64,000 nt of DNA from Chamaelirium japonicum (GCA_947650365.1 OX393557.1:50910472-50974471); one strand, 5' to 3'; counted from the first letter of the stretch, positions 15,480 through 28,516 are shown. The notes: generated by a model from the sequence alone, not told the origin. Numbers and translations are program-made.

Positions 15480-15690
15480 GAATTGGTAGTATATACCCTT
15501 GTATCGTATTTTATGTGTTAGATGTATATACCCTTGTATTGTATTTACTTTATTACTTTGTACGGTATTCTCATCCATGGTGAGCGCAACCATTTGTACA
15601 TGTCTATATTTGGCCCTTGTGCTATAATACAATGCAAGCCTTTGGCTTTCTCAGTCACATGGTATTAGAGTTATGGCTTGTCATCTTGGA
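15480..15690 (+). mobile_element. LTR end and primer site of a copia-like element
   Basis: TGGTATTAGAG at 15660-15670 follows a sequence ending CAGTCACA, which fits an LTR end plus an initiator-Met primer site with one change. Upstream is an A/T-rich LTR-like tail with two TATATACCCTTGTAT copies (15492 and 15526). The downstream sequence (15690-16080) is Pro/Ser-rich when translated but no gag is recognisable, so this is a truncated insertion. Confidence 0.45.
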
Positions 15691-17459
<1,769 letters not shown>

Positions 17460-17539
17460 CCTTTGGGCAATGTAACCCTTAACTTATCGAAGGATGCTCT
17501 CTGAGATTGTTTTGGTCCATAAATTGGCTAATGACGGTT

Positions 17540-18301
17540 GTGACACATCCTGAGTAGAGCATTTTTGGGAAAAATCTTTGTTGTGTGGCGAGTTCGCTTC
17601 AGATGCTGAGTGAGGCATCTGGACTGTTTCCTAATATGTAGGACAAAGGGGAGCCGTCTGATTCTATTGAAAAAAGGTATGAGTGCAGTGCACGGTCGTG
17701 GTTGTGTAAAGTATAATCTCCGCAATATCGGGATGTTACTCAACATTTGTAGTAAGACATGCGACTGAAGATGGTCTTGGCCACTAATCGATCGTTCAGC
17801 GGGGACGATTGTGTATGTCTACTGCTTCGATCTTGGTACCTGTCAATGGTGAACCAACGAAGGCATTCAAACTATCGTGCGCACTTCGACAGGGCGATCC
17901 CCTTTCACCCTATCCTATTGACCTCTATGGTCTTGCATACTGAATTGGTTGGCAGAGTTGGTACCGGTGATATCACAGGATTTACCCCAAACTACTATCC
18001 CTTTTATCGTCCACTTATGGCCATTGCGTATGCTGATGATTTCCTATTAGCCTCTCGGGCCACTCCTCTCGATGCTTAGGGTTTGCGGGCAGCCTTTCGC
18101 TTTGTTGAATGTTTGTGTGGTCTCAAGATCAATCCCATGAAATCCAGTCTTGATTTTGTCTCCTACTACCCCACCAACTCTAGCAAGGATGATACATGTT
18201 TTTGTTGGTGTGTCTTAGATATTGATGCAGGTAAGTTAATGGTACCTGGTAGAAATATATTACTGTTATGCAGAACATCAATATCCATCACCCAATCATG
18301 A
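17540..18301 (+). pseudogene. LINE reverse transcriptase remnant
   Basis: Translation in shifting frames gives a VNGEPTKAFKLSCALRQGDP segment (about 17843-17900), the G-LRQGDPLSP block of non-LTR reverse transcriptases, and then AYADDFLLASRATP (about 18027-18070), the YADD catalytic motif. The spacing between the two fits an L1-type reverse transcriptase. Frameshifts and stops, including one just after the YADD block, show it is dead. The polarity is plus. Upstream finger and downstream thumb regions are only hinted at. Confidence 0.75.
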
Positions 18302-20090
18302 TTTATATAAAAAAAGGGGGACTTAGTTATAGGTCCCTGTTAAAGATTCGGCTTGCGATAAGGACTCGTACAAGTCCAGTTTTGCATTAGGTATTTCCCT
18401 AAAATCCGCTAGTCCATAAAAACAAAATGACAACAATACCCTTAAGAACAAGCTCATCAAATTTACATTCGGTGCCATTGTCTAAACTCGAGAGCTTTCT
18501 TGAACAACAAGAAATTTGTAACTGCTCCAAACCGTTGATTCAAATCTCAAAGAACTTGCAAACTTGCTAATACGAGTAGATTCAATGAGGAGTAACTACT
18601 AGGGATTGTCACTCTTATGCGGATATAGCATTTTTACGATATCTATCAATATTATACTCAAAACATATTTGATGAATTGCTTTCTTTGCAATTAATCAAC
18701 TAAAATAAACGAATACATTATTTGTAAAATATTTTTATCAAAATCAATTCAATTTCTTGCAATGCAAGGAAGGAAATTGGGGATTTTAAATTCAAAGCGA
18801 GAAACACTATTATTCTATATGCAACTGTTCACCTTTTAGATTTTTACTCAGTATACACATTGAAGAAACCAAGGGAGCAAAATGCACCCAAAACATTCAA
18901 TAGTTACTCTTTGTATATGATTGTTCGTCTTTTTGAAATGCACTGTAATTTTTGTAAATTTTTATTCAATCATACTTGATTGTTATTCTTAAATTTTACT
19001 CTTCATATAAGATTGTTACTCTTTCTAAAATGCATTGTTTGTGGTGTTGATTTCTACTCAATTATGTTTGAATTGTTAATCTTTGAAATTTGAAGCTCTT
19101 TAGTACCAAAAGAAAACAAAATGTGAAGACTTCTATGCCACTATTACTAAATTTTACTCTTTGTATATGATAGTTACACTTTCTAAAATACACTATTTTG
19201 TATGGATTTTTACTAAAATATTATTGAATTATTACTCTTTGCAATTTGATGCTCTTCAGTAGAAAAGACCAACAATTGTGAAGACTTCCATGCTGCTATT
19301 CCTAAAATTTACTCTTTGTATATGATGGTTACTACTTCTGAAGTACATTGTATTTTGCATAGATTTCTAGTCAATTATGTTAGAATTGTTAATTTGTATA
19401 ATTTGGCACTCTTAAGTAAAGAACGAAAAACAAATCTATGTTAGATCCATGCACGCTGTCAACTCCAATTTTTACTCTTTGGTTGTAATTGTTACTCTTT
19501 GTGATATACAATTATTTGTGTGCATATGTACTCAATCTTTACTCAGTTGTCACTATTTAACATGTAATACTCTTTTTAAACAATAAGTGACATTTGAGAT
19601 TGCTTCAAACCATATATTTAATTTTTACTCTTCCAATGCTATATTTTTACTCTTTGTACAAATGAATGGAATTAGGGTGCAATTGATTCCCACACATCTC
19701 TAAACTTAATTTTTACTATTTGCTATTGTTTATTGATCGGTAATGATAATTTGCAGTAACCACCAAAAATTTATTTTCTTTTCTCTTTATTATAACAATT
19801 GTTACTCTTTACTTATTTGACTACTTCTGCTAGGAACTCATTCTCACTCATTTGTGCATTTATTATAATCTATATCTGATGCACTTTACAAACAAACACA
19901 ATCACTTTAAAAGGCATGCAACACATGCTCAACTTATCTTACCTATTAATGTTTGTATTGAAATGTTGCTATTTTTTAAATGGTACCATTTTATGTTTTT
20001 TTCTCCTATTGTAGATATGTCTAGAACTGATTATGTTTTTCATTTTCAAAAACCATCCTAAATGGTAAAATCCAAAATAAAAAAAAGGGA
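18302..20090. repeat. AT-rich region with dispersed TTACTCTTT-type repeats
   Basis: Motifs such as TTACTCTTTGTATATGATTG and TTACTCTTTCTAAAATGCA recur about every 100-180 bp between 18880 and 19830. Each is followed by a loosely conserved segment (TGAAGCTCTT-AGTA), forming a degenerate long-period tandem repeat. Related TTACTCTTT motifs appear again at 22370, 23510 and 24220, between exon-like parts of the Ulp1-like pseudogene, so this may be leader or intron DNA of that gene. Confidence 0.6.
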
Positions 20091-20848
20091 TTAAGGTCAA
20101 AAGATTAAAGCAATTGACCAATGAATTCTGATCAAGAAATGAGTCAACATCGAATGATAAAAAACAAGCAAGTGAGGAGAGCCCGAACAGTTTGAATAAG
20201 GCTCAATCATCGCATCACATAATGAACATTCTAAACAAATAACATCTAAAGATAGAAAATCCAACACGAGCTCACTAGGAGAAGAGAGAGATGAAGCAAG
20301 CAACTTGAGTAGGCCATCACCATCTACAAGCAAAAGGCAATGGATGGAAAAGGCTTATGAATTCGAAAACAACATGGTGGTATTCCTTAAAATTTATTAC
20401 AATTTCAGAGGAGATGTAAGGGATGGCCACATCGAGGCCGTGAGGAGGACACCATTTTGGGGCATCTTCAGTGCCTACCACACAAGGCAAGTCATGCAAG
20501 ATGACTTTAGTAAGTGTGGGGACATCTTCAACGCCTATATGGCACAAAAACAACCAAGTTCAACATAGATGGAAAGCAGATGACACTGAAAAGTGAGGAA
20601 GTTGAACACCTATTCGGCCTCCCAAATGGAACCCAGTTATTGAAGTTAATTTCGAAGAAAGAGAGGGACAAAGCATTCAGGTTGAGACGGTTTCGAAACG
20701 TTTACAGGCTGACAAAGAAGTCTGTCGACTCAACCTAGCAGGGTGCAGCGATAGGGGACACAACAAATGACTATGAAGACTTTGCACGACTAGTCGTGAT
20801 CCACCTATGAATCACCCTCCTTTTTCCAATACAAGGTCTAAGCTGTTC

Positions 20849-21146
20849 TGTAACATCCGCCCCAAACACATAAGATTTTATCCGCTTTGCCCGTGCCCGC
20901 ACGAGAACTTCCCAAGGAGGTCACCCATCCTAGTACTGCTCTCGCCCGAGCACGCTTAACTACGGAGTTCTTACAAAATTCGTAGTGGCGCACGGTTTTA
21001 AAACACGTCTTCTATGTTTGGAAGGAAAAATTATATAATTAGCTCAGGATCTCCTTCTCTCTAGGCGATGTGGGGCTAACTTGTGGCCTTGTACACCTCA
21101 CCTCCCCTCACCTCATCCATCTTGGCATCACAGCCTCAGGAGTCTT
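20849..21146 (-). mobile_element. Cassandra TRIM LTR, inverted and truncated
   Basis: It starts TGTAACATCCGCCCCAAAC, the reverse complement of a Cassandra LTR end. It carries a full-length 5S rRNA-derived block in reverse (GGTCACCCATCCTAGTACTG and GCTTAACTACGGAGTTC) and ends within the LTR's 5' part at about 21146, where it abuts a forward LTR fragment. The plus-orientation LTR start TGTGACGACC is missing here. Confidence 0.85.
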
Positions 21147-21286
21147 CGCGCTACGGATTTCGCAAGAACTCTGTAGTTAAGCATGCTCGGGCGAGAGCAG
21201 TACTAGGTTGGGTAACCCCCTGGGAAGTTCTCGTGTGGGCACGAGCAAAGCGGACAATATCTTATGTGTTTGGAGCGGATGTTACA
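21147..21286 (+). mobile_element. Cassandra LTR, 3' part with 5S-like domain
   Basis: It begins in the 5S-like block (AAGAACTCTGTAGTTAAGCA) and runs to GGAGCGGATGTTACA, the LTR end. The LTR's 5' half is absent because of the head-to-head junction with the inverted copy. Confidence 0.85.
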
Positions 21287-21365
21287 AAATGGTATCAGAG
21301 CCGGTTCTCCTCGCAATGGGGGGTCTAACCCTACACGAGGACGTGTAGCCCTTAGGGGGGTGGAT
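21287..21365 (+). mobile_element. Cassandra internal domain with primer site
   Basis: TGGTATCAGAGCC at 21290-21302 is the initiator-Met primer site, three bases from the LTR end. A polypurine-like AGGGGGGTGGAT lies just before the next LTR. The whole internal region is only about 80 bp and non-coding, as expected for a TRIM. Confidence 0.9.
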
Positions 21366-21682
21366 TGTGACGACCAAGATCCAATAGGCCAAGAGCCAAG
21401 ACTCCTGAGACTGTGATGCCAAGATGGATGAGGTGAGGTGAGGTGTATAAGACCACGAGTTAGCCCTACATCGCCTTGAGAGAAGGAGATCCTGAGCTAT
21501 AATTTTCCCTCCCAAACCTAGAAGACGTGTTTTAAAACCGTGTGCCACTACGAATTTTGTAAGAACTCCATAGTTAAGCGTGCTTGGGTGAGAGCAGTAC
21601 TAGGATGGGTGACCTCCCTAGGAAGTTCTCGTGCGTACACGGATAAAGTGGACAATATCTTGTGTGTTTGGGGCGGATGTTA
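21366..21682 (+). mobile_element. Cassandra LTR, nearly full length (317 bp)
   Basis: Starts TGTGACGACCAAGATCC and ends GGGCGGATGTTA, lacking the final CA. It includes the 5S-like block at about 21560-21640 with AGTTAAGCGTGC (box A region) and GATGGGTGACC (box C region), the internal RNA polymerase III promoter parts of 5S genes. Confidence 0.9.
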
Positions 21683-21788
21683 GCATGCTCGAGCGAGAGT
21701 AGTACTAGGATGGGTGACCTCTAGGGAAGTTCTCGTGCAGGCACGGGCAAAGCGGACAAAATCTTGTGTATTTGGGGCGGATGTTACA
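21683..21788 (+). mobile_element. Cassandra LTR fragment fused to the preceding LTR
   Basis: It starts inside the 5S-like block (GCATGCTCGAGCGAGAG) and runs to GGCGGATGTTACA. It directly follows the previous LTR's TTA with no spacer, so it probably arose by unequal recombination between 5S-like blocks. Confidence 0.85.
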
Positions 21789-21868
21789 AAATGATATCAA
21801 AGCCGGTTCTCCTCGAGATTGGGGGGTCTAACCCTACACGAGGACATGTAGCCCTAAGGGAGGTGGAT
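21789..21868 (+). mobile_element. Second Cassandra internal domain
   Basis: TGATATCAAAGCC is a mutated primer site at 21792-21804. About 80 bp of non-coding sequence close to 21287-21365 follows, ending in AGGGAGGTGGAT before the LTR. Confidence 0.85.
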
Positions 21869-22170
21869 TGTGACGACCAAGATCCAATAGCCAAGACTCC
21901 TGAGGATGGGATGTCAAGATGGATGAGGTGAGGTGTGGTGTGGTGTACAGGCCATGAGTTAGCTCTACATCGCTGGGAGAGAATGAAATCCTGAGCTAAT
22001 TATATAATTTTCTCTCCCAAACATAGAACACTCATTTTAAAATCGTGCGCCGCTATGGATTTCGTAAGAACTCCATAGTTAAGCGTGCTCGTGGGTGACC
22101 TCCCTTGGAAGTTCTCGTATGGGCACGGGCAAAGCGGACAAAATCTTATGTGTTTGGGGCGGATGTTACA
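21869..22170 (+). mobile_element. Cassandra LTR (302 bp, deletion in the 5S-like block)
   Basis: Starts TGTGACGACCAAGATCC and ends GGGGCGGATGTTACA. About 20 bp are missing from the 5S-like block between CGTGCTCG and TGGGTGACC. The sequence after 22170 is TCTTC; that before 20849 is TGTTC, a possible 4-of-5 target duplication for the whole cluster. Confidence 0.9.
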
Positions 22171-24413
22171 TCTTCCATCCTAAAATATACAAGAGACCTC
22201 AACAACTCGGCAGTGTATGGATGGGCGTGCATCAACCATAACAAACAAGCTAATGCAATTCGAGCATCTCCATCAGCGAAATCCCAGACGTGTAATCGGA
22301 ATTGTCATTCTACTATTGGTAAGTGGTTAATATACACAAATATGCTAGAAACTAATACAAAACTAATCAATTATTACTCTTCTTTGCAATTATGGCTAGC
22401 CGAACACACAAATCTTGTGCAGCCACACATTGATGCATAGGTCCTCAAGTGGAACCTATACAAACTAATAAAGAACCACCAAAACAATCCCCTAGATGGT
22501 TTGACTGGAGATGGTGTCAATAACCAAACTACTTATCCCTTAATTTCAAAAACTATTATACTTAGTCCTAACAATTCTAATGTTTTAATTGTCATCAATA
22601 TGTGTCCAAAAAAGATTCATTTATTATATAGGGGTGAACAACAACAAGCTGAAGTTGTAGATATGGCGATCCATGTTGAAATCACAACCTAAGCATGAGC
22701 TCGTAAACATCACCTCCTCTACGAAGTCGTGCATCATAATATTGAGCATGAAGAATCAAATAATAAAATAATAACGATCTAGATAATTGAGATGCGAATG
22801 AATGCTGTAACTGCAGCTGGAAAAAAACACTAGCAGCTGGAGCAAGAGAAGAACAAATATAAGCTAAAAAACATGAGTCTAATGAGAGAAAACAAAAAAT
22901 TGAATTGCAAACTGTAGGAACTATATGTGGACTTTAACAAGAACAATGAGTAGTAGACGATCAAGAAAGAGGAATCAAACAAACAAGACTTAACAGGGAA
23001 GATAAACGACCTATAGATGAATGCCATAGCTACGGTTGGGAAAATAATACAACCAGAGGAGAAAAAGATAGAAGACGAGGCAACAAACACGATCATGATA
23101 GGTAACAAGACCTTAAATGAAAAACTGGATAAATTATACAATGACCTAGAGGAGAAAATGAAGCATGGTAAGAGGCTTGCAAGTTTGAATATCTTCCATG
23201 ACGAACTAACAAACGCGAACAACAACTTGCTCGAGAAGATAAAAAATTTGGAGAAGGAGAAAGATGATTTCCCCTTGATCAGTTGGAGTAAATAAAGAAA
23301 CAACAACAGTCTCCCCAAATTACATCAAATAAACACAACGAGAAGAGATTAGACGAAATCAAGAAGCTCAAGGATCAAAATATTGACCTCCAAGAATAAA
23401 CAACAATTCCTAGACGACTTGCACAAAGAAGAAGAAAAGGAGAAACCAAAAAAAAAACCTTCCCTCTAAACTACTTATCCATTTCATAATATTTTATTAA
23501 TTTGTTACTCTTGCACTCTTGCAGCTCTTATCTGAAATAGTGGAATCTGATGGCTACAATATTTTCCTCTATGATTTTGTCAACTTGCTGCTGAAAGACA
23601 ATATTGATGGCGGTGTAAGAAGTAACATCCTATTATTTTCAAACTATAAATTCCAAAATAAGAACATAAAAAAATTTTATAACAAAACATAAAATTATGA
23701 CCAACATTAATTTAGGTTATTGATGCCTTCACAACAATTTTAATGGTAAATAATCAAGAAAATGATATAGCTAGTAGAAATTACTTCTTCAGTGATGTCG
23801 CATTCGTAACATACTAAACTCAATGAAAACACTCTTGGATATATATTAAAAATTATTTAGTATTATTCTATTATAATATAAAATACATGCCGCTTCCTAT
23901 TTCAGACTGTGGTTAGAGACATAGGGGAGGACGAGCAAAATCTCTTAGTCTATGCCATCTTCAAGAGTATCCTTAATAAAGCAAACATGTATATATTCTT
24001 CCCAATTACTTCCAGCCAAAACAAGGAATCTAAGGAGTGCTACCATTGGACAGTGCTCATCACTGACACTGAAGAATAAGTTTAGATCTATTACAATCCC
24101 CTCGGACTAAGAGAGAATATGAAAGACATATACTTGGAGGATGCCATATTCGTGGTCAGTATAATTAATGAAAGGCCTGTTAAATATTCATAACTTTTAC
24201 TCATTATATTTCTATTGTTACTCTTTTCTAAATGGCTAACTCTATTTGAGTTAACTCCTAGAACCTCATGTTTGAATTAAAACTATTTATTGTTTCATAT
24301 CCTTTAGTAGTTAACACAATCAATCCAATAGAAACTCGTGCTATTACATATAATTATTATTCTTTTTTTTTTTGGCAATGCTCTATATATTTTGCTAATT
24401 TATGCATCTGTAG

Positions 24414-25077
24414 TTGGTAGTCTGATGTATCTGGAGGTCTGTACAAGACTTGACATCAGTGTCGCAATAGAGATGACAGGGAGGTACTAGTGTGACCCAA
24501 GCATGGATCAATGGAATGGACTAGCAGGTCATGAGATATCTTCAGAAGATAAATGATATTATGCTTACATATAGACAATTTTAGCACCTGAAATTAGTTA
24601 GCTATTCAGATTCTAAACTTTGCGGGGAGCATTGACATAAGGAAATCAATATCAGATAATGTGTTCATGTTAGCAGGATATATATACTACCTCACAGAGA
24701 AGCATTAAGCAGACCCTTACGTCGCCATCAACTATAGAGAAAGAGTATGTGCACTATATAAGGAAACATAACAAGCTTTGCTAAGAAACTTTGTTATTGA
24801 GATTGGGATTCTAGATTTTATATCAAGACCTATAAAAATTTATTGTGACAATATCGTTTCTGTGTTTTTCTCGAAGAACAACAAAAGTGGGAGTTGGAGC
24901 AAGCACATCGACATAAAGTACCTTGTTGCTCAAGATGATCAAATAACTGGTAAACTCATGGTTGATCATATTGGTACTGAGCTTATGGTTGTTGATCCAA
25001 TGACCAAAGAGTTTCCACCTATTCAGTATAAGGGTCATATGGATAGCATGAGGTTTGGCAACTCATTGTACGTTTGA
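24414..25077 (+). pseudogene. Copia polyprotein C-terminal (RNase H) remnant
   Basis: Begins with VGSLMYLEVCTRLDISVAIE, the conserved copia segment between reverse transcriptase and RNase H, then PSMDQWNGLAG. Broken frames follow, then an open stretch (24778-25077) with IYCDNIVSVFFSKNNKSGSW and SKHIDIKYLV, the copia RNase H C-terminus, and a closing ELMVVDPMTKEFPP. Stops and frameshifts make it inactive. No LTR was recognised near it. Confidence 0.75.
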
Positions 25078-25299
25078 TTATATTCATTACTCTTTCAATT
25101 TTTAGCAGCGAATAGTTATCTTTTCATCTCATTCTAGATGCGTACACGTAAGTTCATGAGTCTTAAAGTAGGACCTTAGAGTGAAGTATACATTCACTCA
25201 TAAAGCTTTCTTACCACATAAAGTACTTATTCAGAAAGAACTACTCACAGAGTAATGAGTGGAAGGAAGTGTATGCGCGTTAATGATATAACCGCCGTG

Positions 25300-25680
25300 A
25301 TTTATGTAACAATTAATCTCTGTCTAAGTAAATGAATACATCTTTTTTGACAAATTAAGTGAATGAATACTTCGTAAGGATATGAGCATAGTTTTTTTTT
25401 TTTTAGTGGTAAATAAATAAATAGATCAAAGGGAAGGGAAGGTACAGACACACGGAAGAGAGCCCTAAGTAGCAGACCGACATGGTAGCTACCTAAGGAA
25501 TCTAATCCTGCTAACCAAAAAAAAATAGAAGGAGAAGCAATACAAATGGAAAATAGCACTCCAGCAGATGACACAGAGTACAAACCACCCGAACAACAAC
25601 TCCATAAAGAAATCAAAAGACTCACCATACCATTGCTGACAAAGGTGTCCAAGATAGATCCAGCGCACTCGAGAGCCTAG
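25300..25680 (-). mobile_element. Possible LINE 3' end with poly(A)
   Basis: On the minus strand the sequence ends with TTTATTTATTTACCACT followed by a run of about 14 A (plus-strand T run at 25391-25404), as at the 3' end of a LINE copy. The upstream open frame is Ser/Leu-rich and carries no domain I recognise. This is inferred from the tail only. Confidence 0.35.
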
Positions 25681-27034
25681 AAAGGTTGATATGCCGAAGA
25701 GAAATAGACTTTAAATAATATCAGCCAACTTTGAGGAACTAGAAGGGCTTGAGCCCTCCCGCAATGAGCACAGTAGATGAGGAACTAGAAGGGCTTGAGC
25801 CCTCCGGCATCACTAGAAACCAAGTCAGCAGCAAAAAGAGCTAGAAAGGTGAAGGTCCTCCCAACAGTAAACCGAAACACTTAGCCTAAGAAGCCACACA
25901 AGCTAAAAAAGAACTCCAAATATGGTGAGCGCACATTAAGATTTTTTTTCAAATTGCGTCATTACCCACTAGTGTCTATTTTCTAAAATAAAATTTTGTT
26001 TTATTTGTTTCATTTTGCCAAGTTGGAGAGTATTGGGTTTTTGGATCAATTTCACCCTTTTAATTCTTGGACTTTTAGTGTGCTAGTAGGTATTTAATAG
26101 ACCCAGGTATAGTGGTTAATAACCCCTAAATCCAACCCCCTAATCCTCTATGTGTTAGGACTAGATCTAGGGTTTTAGGGGGTATGGGTCCCAACCACGG
26201 TTGAATAGGGGCCGTTGTGCCTCACCTTGCGCAACCTCCTACATTTTTCCCTTGTACATGAAACCCGAAAGGAAGGGAGGGGGTGCGGATATAGGGAACC
26301 CCCCCCCCCCCCCCCCCCCCCCCCATGTGTTTTACCAAAACCAAGAGAGAGAGTAGGGATTGTGACTCCTTCGGTCTCTTAGATCTTCTACGGGGTCTTG
26401 TTCACGTGCTTGCTCACCAAGAAGGACCGGGGTTGAGGCTCTTACCCGAGATCATGAGTCTCATCTTTCTTCTTCTAAAGCAACTTCTTCTTCATTACCG
26501 AGGATGCATCGATCGCGGCTTGGATCTCATTCAACGAAGTGTGCGCCAACAACATCATCAAGCTTCCATCAAATAACCTCCGGACAGTCACCCATGACGC
26601 ATTATAGACAGAGGTAAAAATCGATTCCTTGCTTCTACTTTATCAAACCTAAGTTGATCGATCTCAAATTCTACGGATTTCAATTACGTAGAGATGTCAT
26701 GTTTGTGTAATTTGTATTATACTGTTTGCATCGAGCATTACGCCGACACTCTTTTTTTTGGTATTATCAGAGGGGAGGTCACAAACTGACCTCCGGGAGG
26801 GGCCACATGTCGGCACAGTATAGAAAACCACCTGTAGGTGGGGAAAGAAAACCGCCGTCCGGCGGAAAACTGACAATAGTGCCACAACTAACACACCTAC
26901 AGAGACTGCCACTAGACTGTGGCACAAGGAACAAAGGGGAGGGCTGTTCCTTCGGAGCCACAAACACCACGGCCTATGGGCCACACTCATTCTCTATAGT
27001 ACTTCTTTTGACGACATTGATCATTTATTTTCAC
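25681..27034. other. Unassigned region with homopolymer and palindromes
   Basis: No gene supported. A duplicated GAACTAGAAGGGCTTGAGCC occurs at 25735 and 25781. A C-run lies at 26299-26324. Small palindromes AACCACCTGTAGGTGG and ACCGCCGTCCGGCGG (26825-26870) sit near a GCCGACACT motif; these recall subterminal repeats of CACTA elements but are not decisive. Confidence 0.4.
26299..26324. repeat. Poly(C) run of 26
   Basis: 26 consecutive C residues. Homopolymers of this length are also frequent assembly weak points. Confidence 0.9.
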
Positions 27035-27035
27035 T

Positions 27036-27036
27036 A

Positions 27037-27070
<34 letters not shown>
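27036..27070. repeat. (AAT)n microsatellite
   Basis: About eleven AAT units. Confidence 0.9.
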
Positions 27071-27250
27071 GAGTCTAAACATGACCAGAGCCATTATCAT
27101 TCTATGGAAACTTCACAAGATGAGCATCTTGCTCTCTATAATAATTTGAAGCAACCAACATTATGGAATGTCGAGAAATCTTATTGACATGTAAACGTGA
27201 CTCATAGTTTTTGACCTTTTCAAACAAAGTCATTGCTCCAATGGAGCAAG

Positions 27251-27470
27251 CTTATTCCAACCAGAGTAATGCTATTCGAACAATCTCCATCGACAAACAG
27301 ATCGACAAACCAGACCCAAGGAGTGGTGGTGGGGCCCAAGGCTCAATGCTTGGTGTTCATGATGGTGCCCGATGCACTAAGCCCTGGGCCCCACCACCAC
27401 TTCTTACGTCTGGTTTGTCAAACTATTTGTCGATGAAGATTGTTCGAATAGCATTACTCTTTGGTTCTGA
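27251..27470. mobile_element. Foldback miniature element
   Basis: The left arm AGAGTAATGCTATTCGAACA and the right arm TGTTCGAATAGCATTACTCT pair perfectly. They continue through CATCGACAAA, AAACCAGAC and GTGGTGGTGGGGCCC to a short loop, giving arms of about 80-90 bp. Pairing may extend outward through CCAACC/GGTT. No clear target duplication and no coding capacity. Confidence 0.75.
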
Positions 27471-27534
27471 ATGGACAAACTGTTAAAGATCTTAGATGTA
27501 TATATATAGTTAATTCCCATTTTTCTAAACAGTT

Positions 27535-27577
27535 GGCCTATTAGCTCAGTTGGTTAGAGTGTCGTGCTAATAACGCG
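27535..27577 (+). tRNA. Truncated tRNA-Ile(AAT)-like 5' half
   Basis: From GGCCTATTAGCTCAGTTGGT through TTAGAGTGTCGTGCTAATAACGCG, the sequence follows plant nuclear tRNA-Ile with anticodon AAT: acceptor 5' strand, D arm with box A, and a complete anticodon arm. The variable loop, T arm (box B) and acceptor 3' strand are absent; the next bases (GTTTGGCTCC) do not fit. It is a pseudo-tRNA or part of a tRNA-derived retroposon. Confidence 0.75.
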
Positions 27578-28012
27578 GTTTGGCTCCATCAACGAATTCG
27601 GAACAATTGGAGGGAATATATTCAGCGACATAGATTTTGCATTTGCCGACGTACTTTGTCGTCACCAAAGGCATTGATATTCAGCGGCGAACACCGGTTT
27701 GTTATGGAATGTTTAAATTTTTTAGCGATGAATTTGTTGACCTTGCCAAATAACGAAAGGTTTCGATGACGCATAAATATTCGTCGGCGAAGGTCTCCAT
27801 CATCGCTCCTGAGGCGATGAACTTTTTTTTTTTTAACATGTCAACACCTGGTTTGGAAATATAATCAGCCATTTCTCCCCATCATCCCTCCTCAGGCTGG
27901 CTGTTAACTTGTTCTTCATGATTACTTCTCAATATGGTATTAGATTATTAAGCATTTAATTTAGAAATTATTTCTTTATTATCATGTTATTCATGAATTT
28001 TTTTTTTTTTAT

Positions 28013-28130
28013 ATACCAACGGGCTAATGGCTTGGTGGTGCTTCCTCTCTTTCATTTTGAAAAGGTCTCCGTTCAATTCCAGGTCGCCATTGATGTCATG
28101 TCCACGAGATTATGTCCACAAGATTATGAA
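28013..28130 (+). mobile_element. SINE with tRNA-related head
   Basis: GGGCTAATGGCTTGGTGGTG supplies a box-A-like segment, and GTTCAATTCC (28071-28080), after GGTCTCC, a box B. Spacing and the intervening CTTCCTCTCTTTCATTTTG resemble plant Au/S1-type SINE heads. The body ends in two copies of ATTATGTCCAC-AGATTATG (about 28111-28130). No poly(A) or clear target duplication was located. Confidence 0.6.
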
Positions 28131-28516
28131 ATTAATAAATAGCCCCCCGCATCCCCCCCTTTCGATTCGTGGACATCTTTGAGCCACTGCTCTAGCGCTC
28201 TGTCGTATGATCGCTGGACCGATCCAACAAACAAAAAAAAAAAAAAAATCTTTTTTGTAAACCCTGCTATCCTGTCTGACTCGCCCCCTACTAAGACAAG
28301 TTCGTAAATCTCGACATTTCGGATCACTGTCAACGATGTGAAAGATGTGGTCGGTGGCCCCATCGGAGCTAAGGATGAGGTAGACTAGAAGGGTGGAGAA
28401 AGATGAAGGATTATGTGGGGTGCTCTTATCCGTGGACTGCTCCTAACGCGATTCAATTTCGGTGAGGGAGCTCTTAACACCTATCATTTTTATGGGCCCA
28501 AACAGTGATAGCTTCG

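Larger units (their letters stand above)
20305..24180 (+). pseudogene. Plant mobile domain / Ulp1 protease-like gene, decayed and split
   Basis: Four blocks in order share one polarity. Block 1 (20305-20740) reads RTPFWGIFSAYH and, after a frameshift near 20555, VEHLFGLPNG; these fit the plant-mobile-domain-like N-terminal region of plant Ulp1-type proteins. Block 2 (22171-22440) has ILKYTRDLNNSAVYGWA, the continuation. Block 3 (23017-23295) is a Lys/Glu-rich coiled coil. Block 4 (23900-24180) has NMYIFFPIT, then CYHWTVLITDT, the His-Trp motif of C48 cysteine proteases, and YYNPLG. The catalytic Cys was not located. Stops and frameshifts throughout, plus a Cassandra cluster between blocks 1 and 2, show it is non-functional. 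It could be a host gene family or transposon-borne. Confidence 0.55.

Noticed and set aside
20860-22160. Functional 5S rRNA genes
   Set aside because: The 5S-like blocks are inside LTRs with Cassandra ends, primer sites and internal domains, and they lack the normal 5S ends.
26750-27000. CACTA transposon subterminal region
   Set aside because: Short palindromes of the right flavour but no CACTA terminus, 3-bp duplication or transposase seen.
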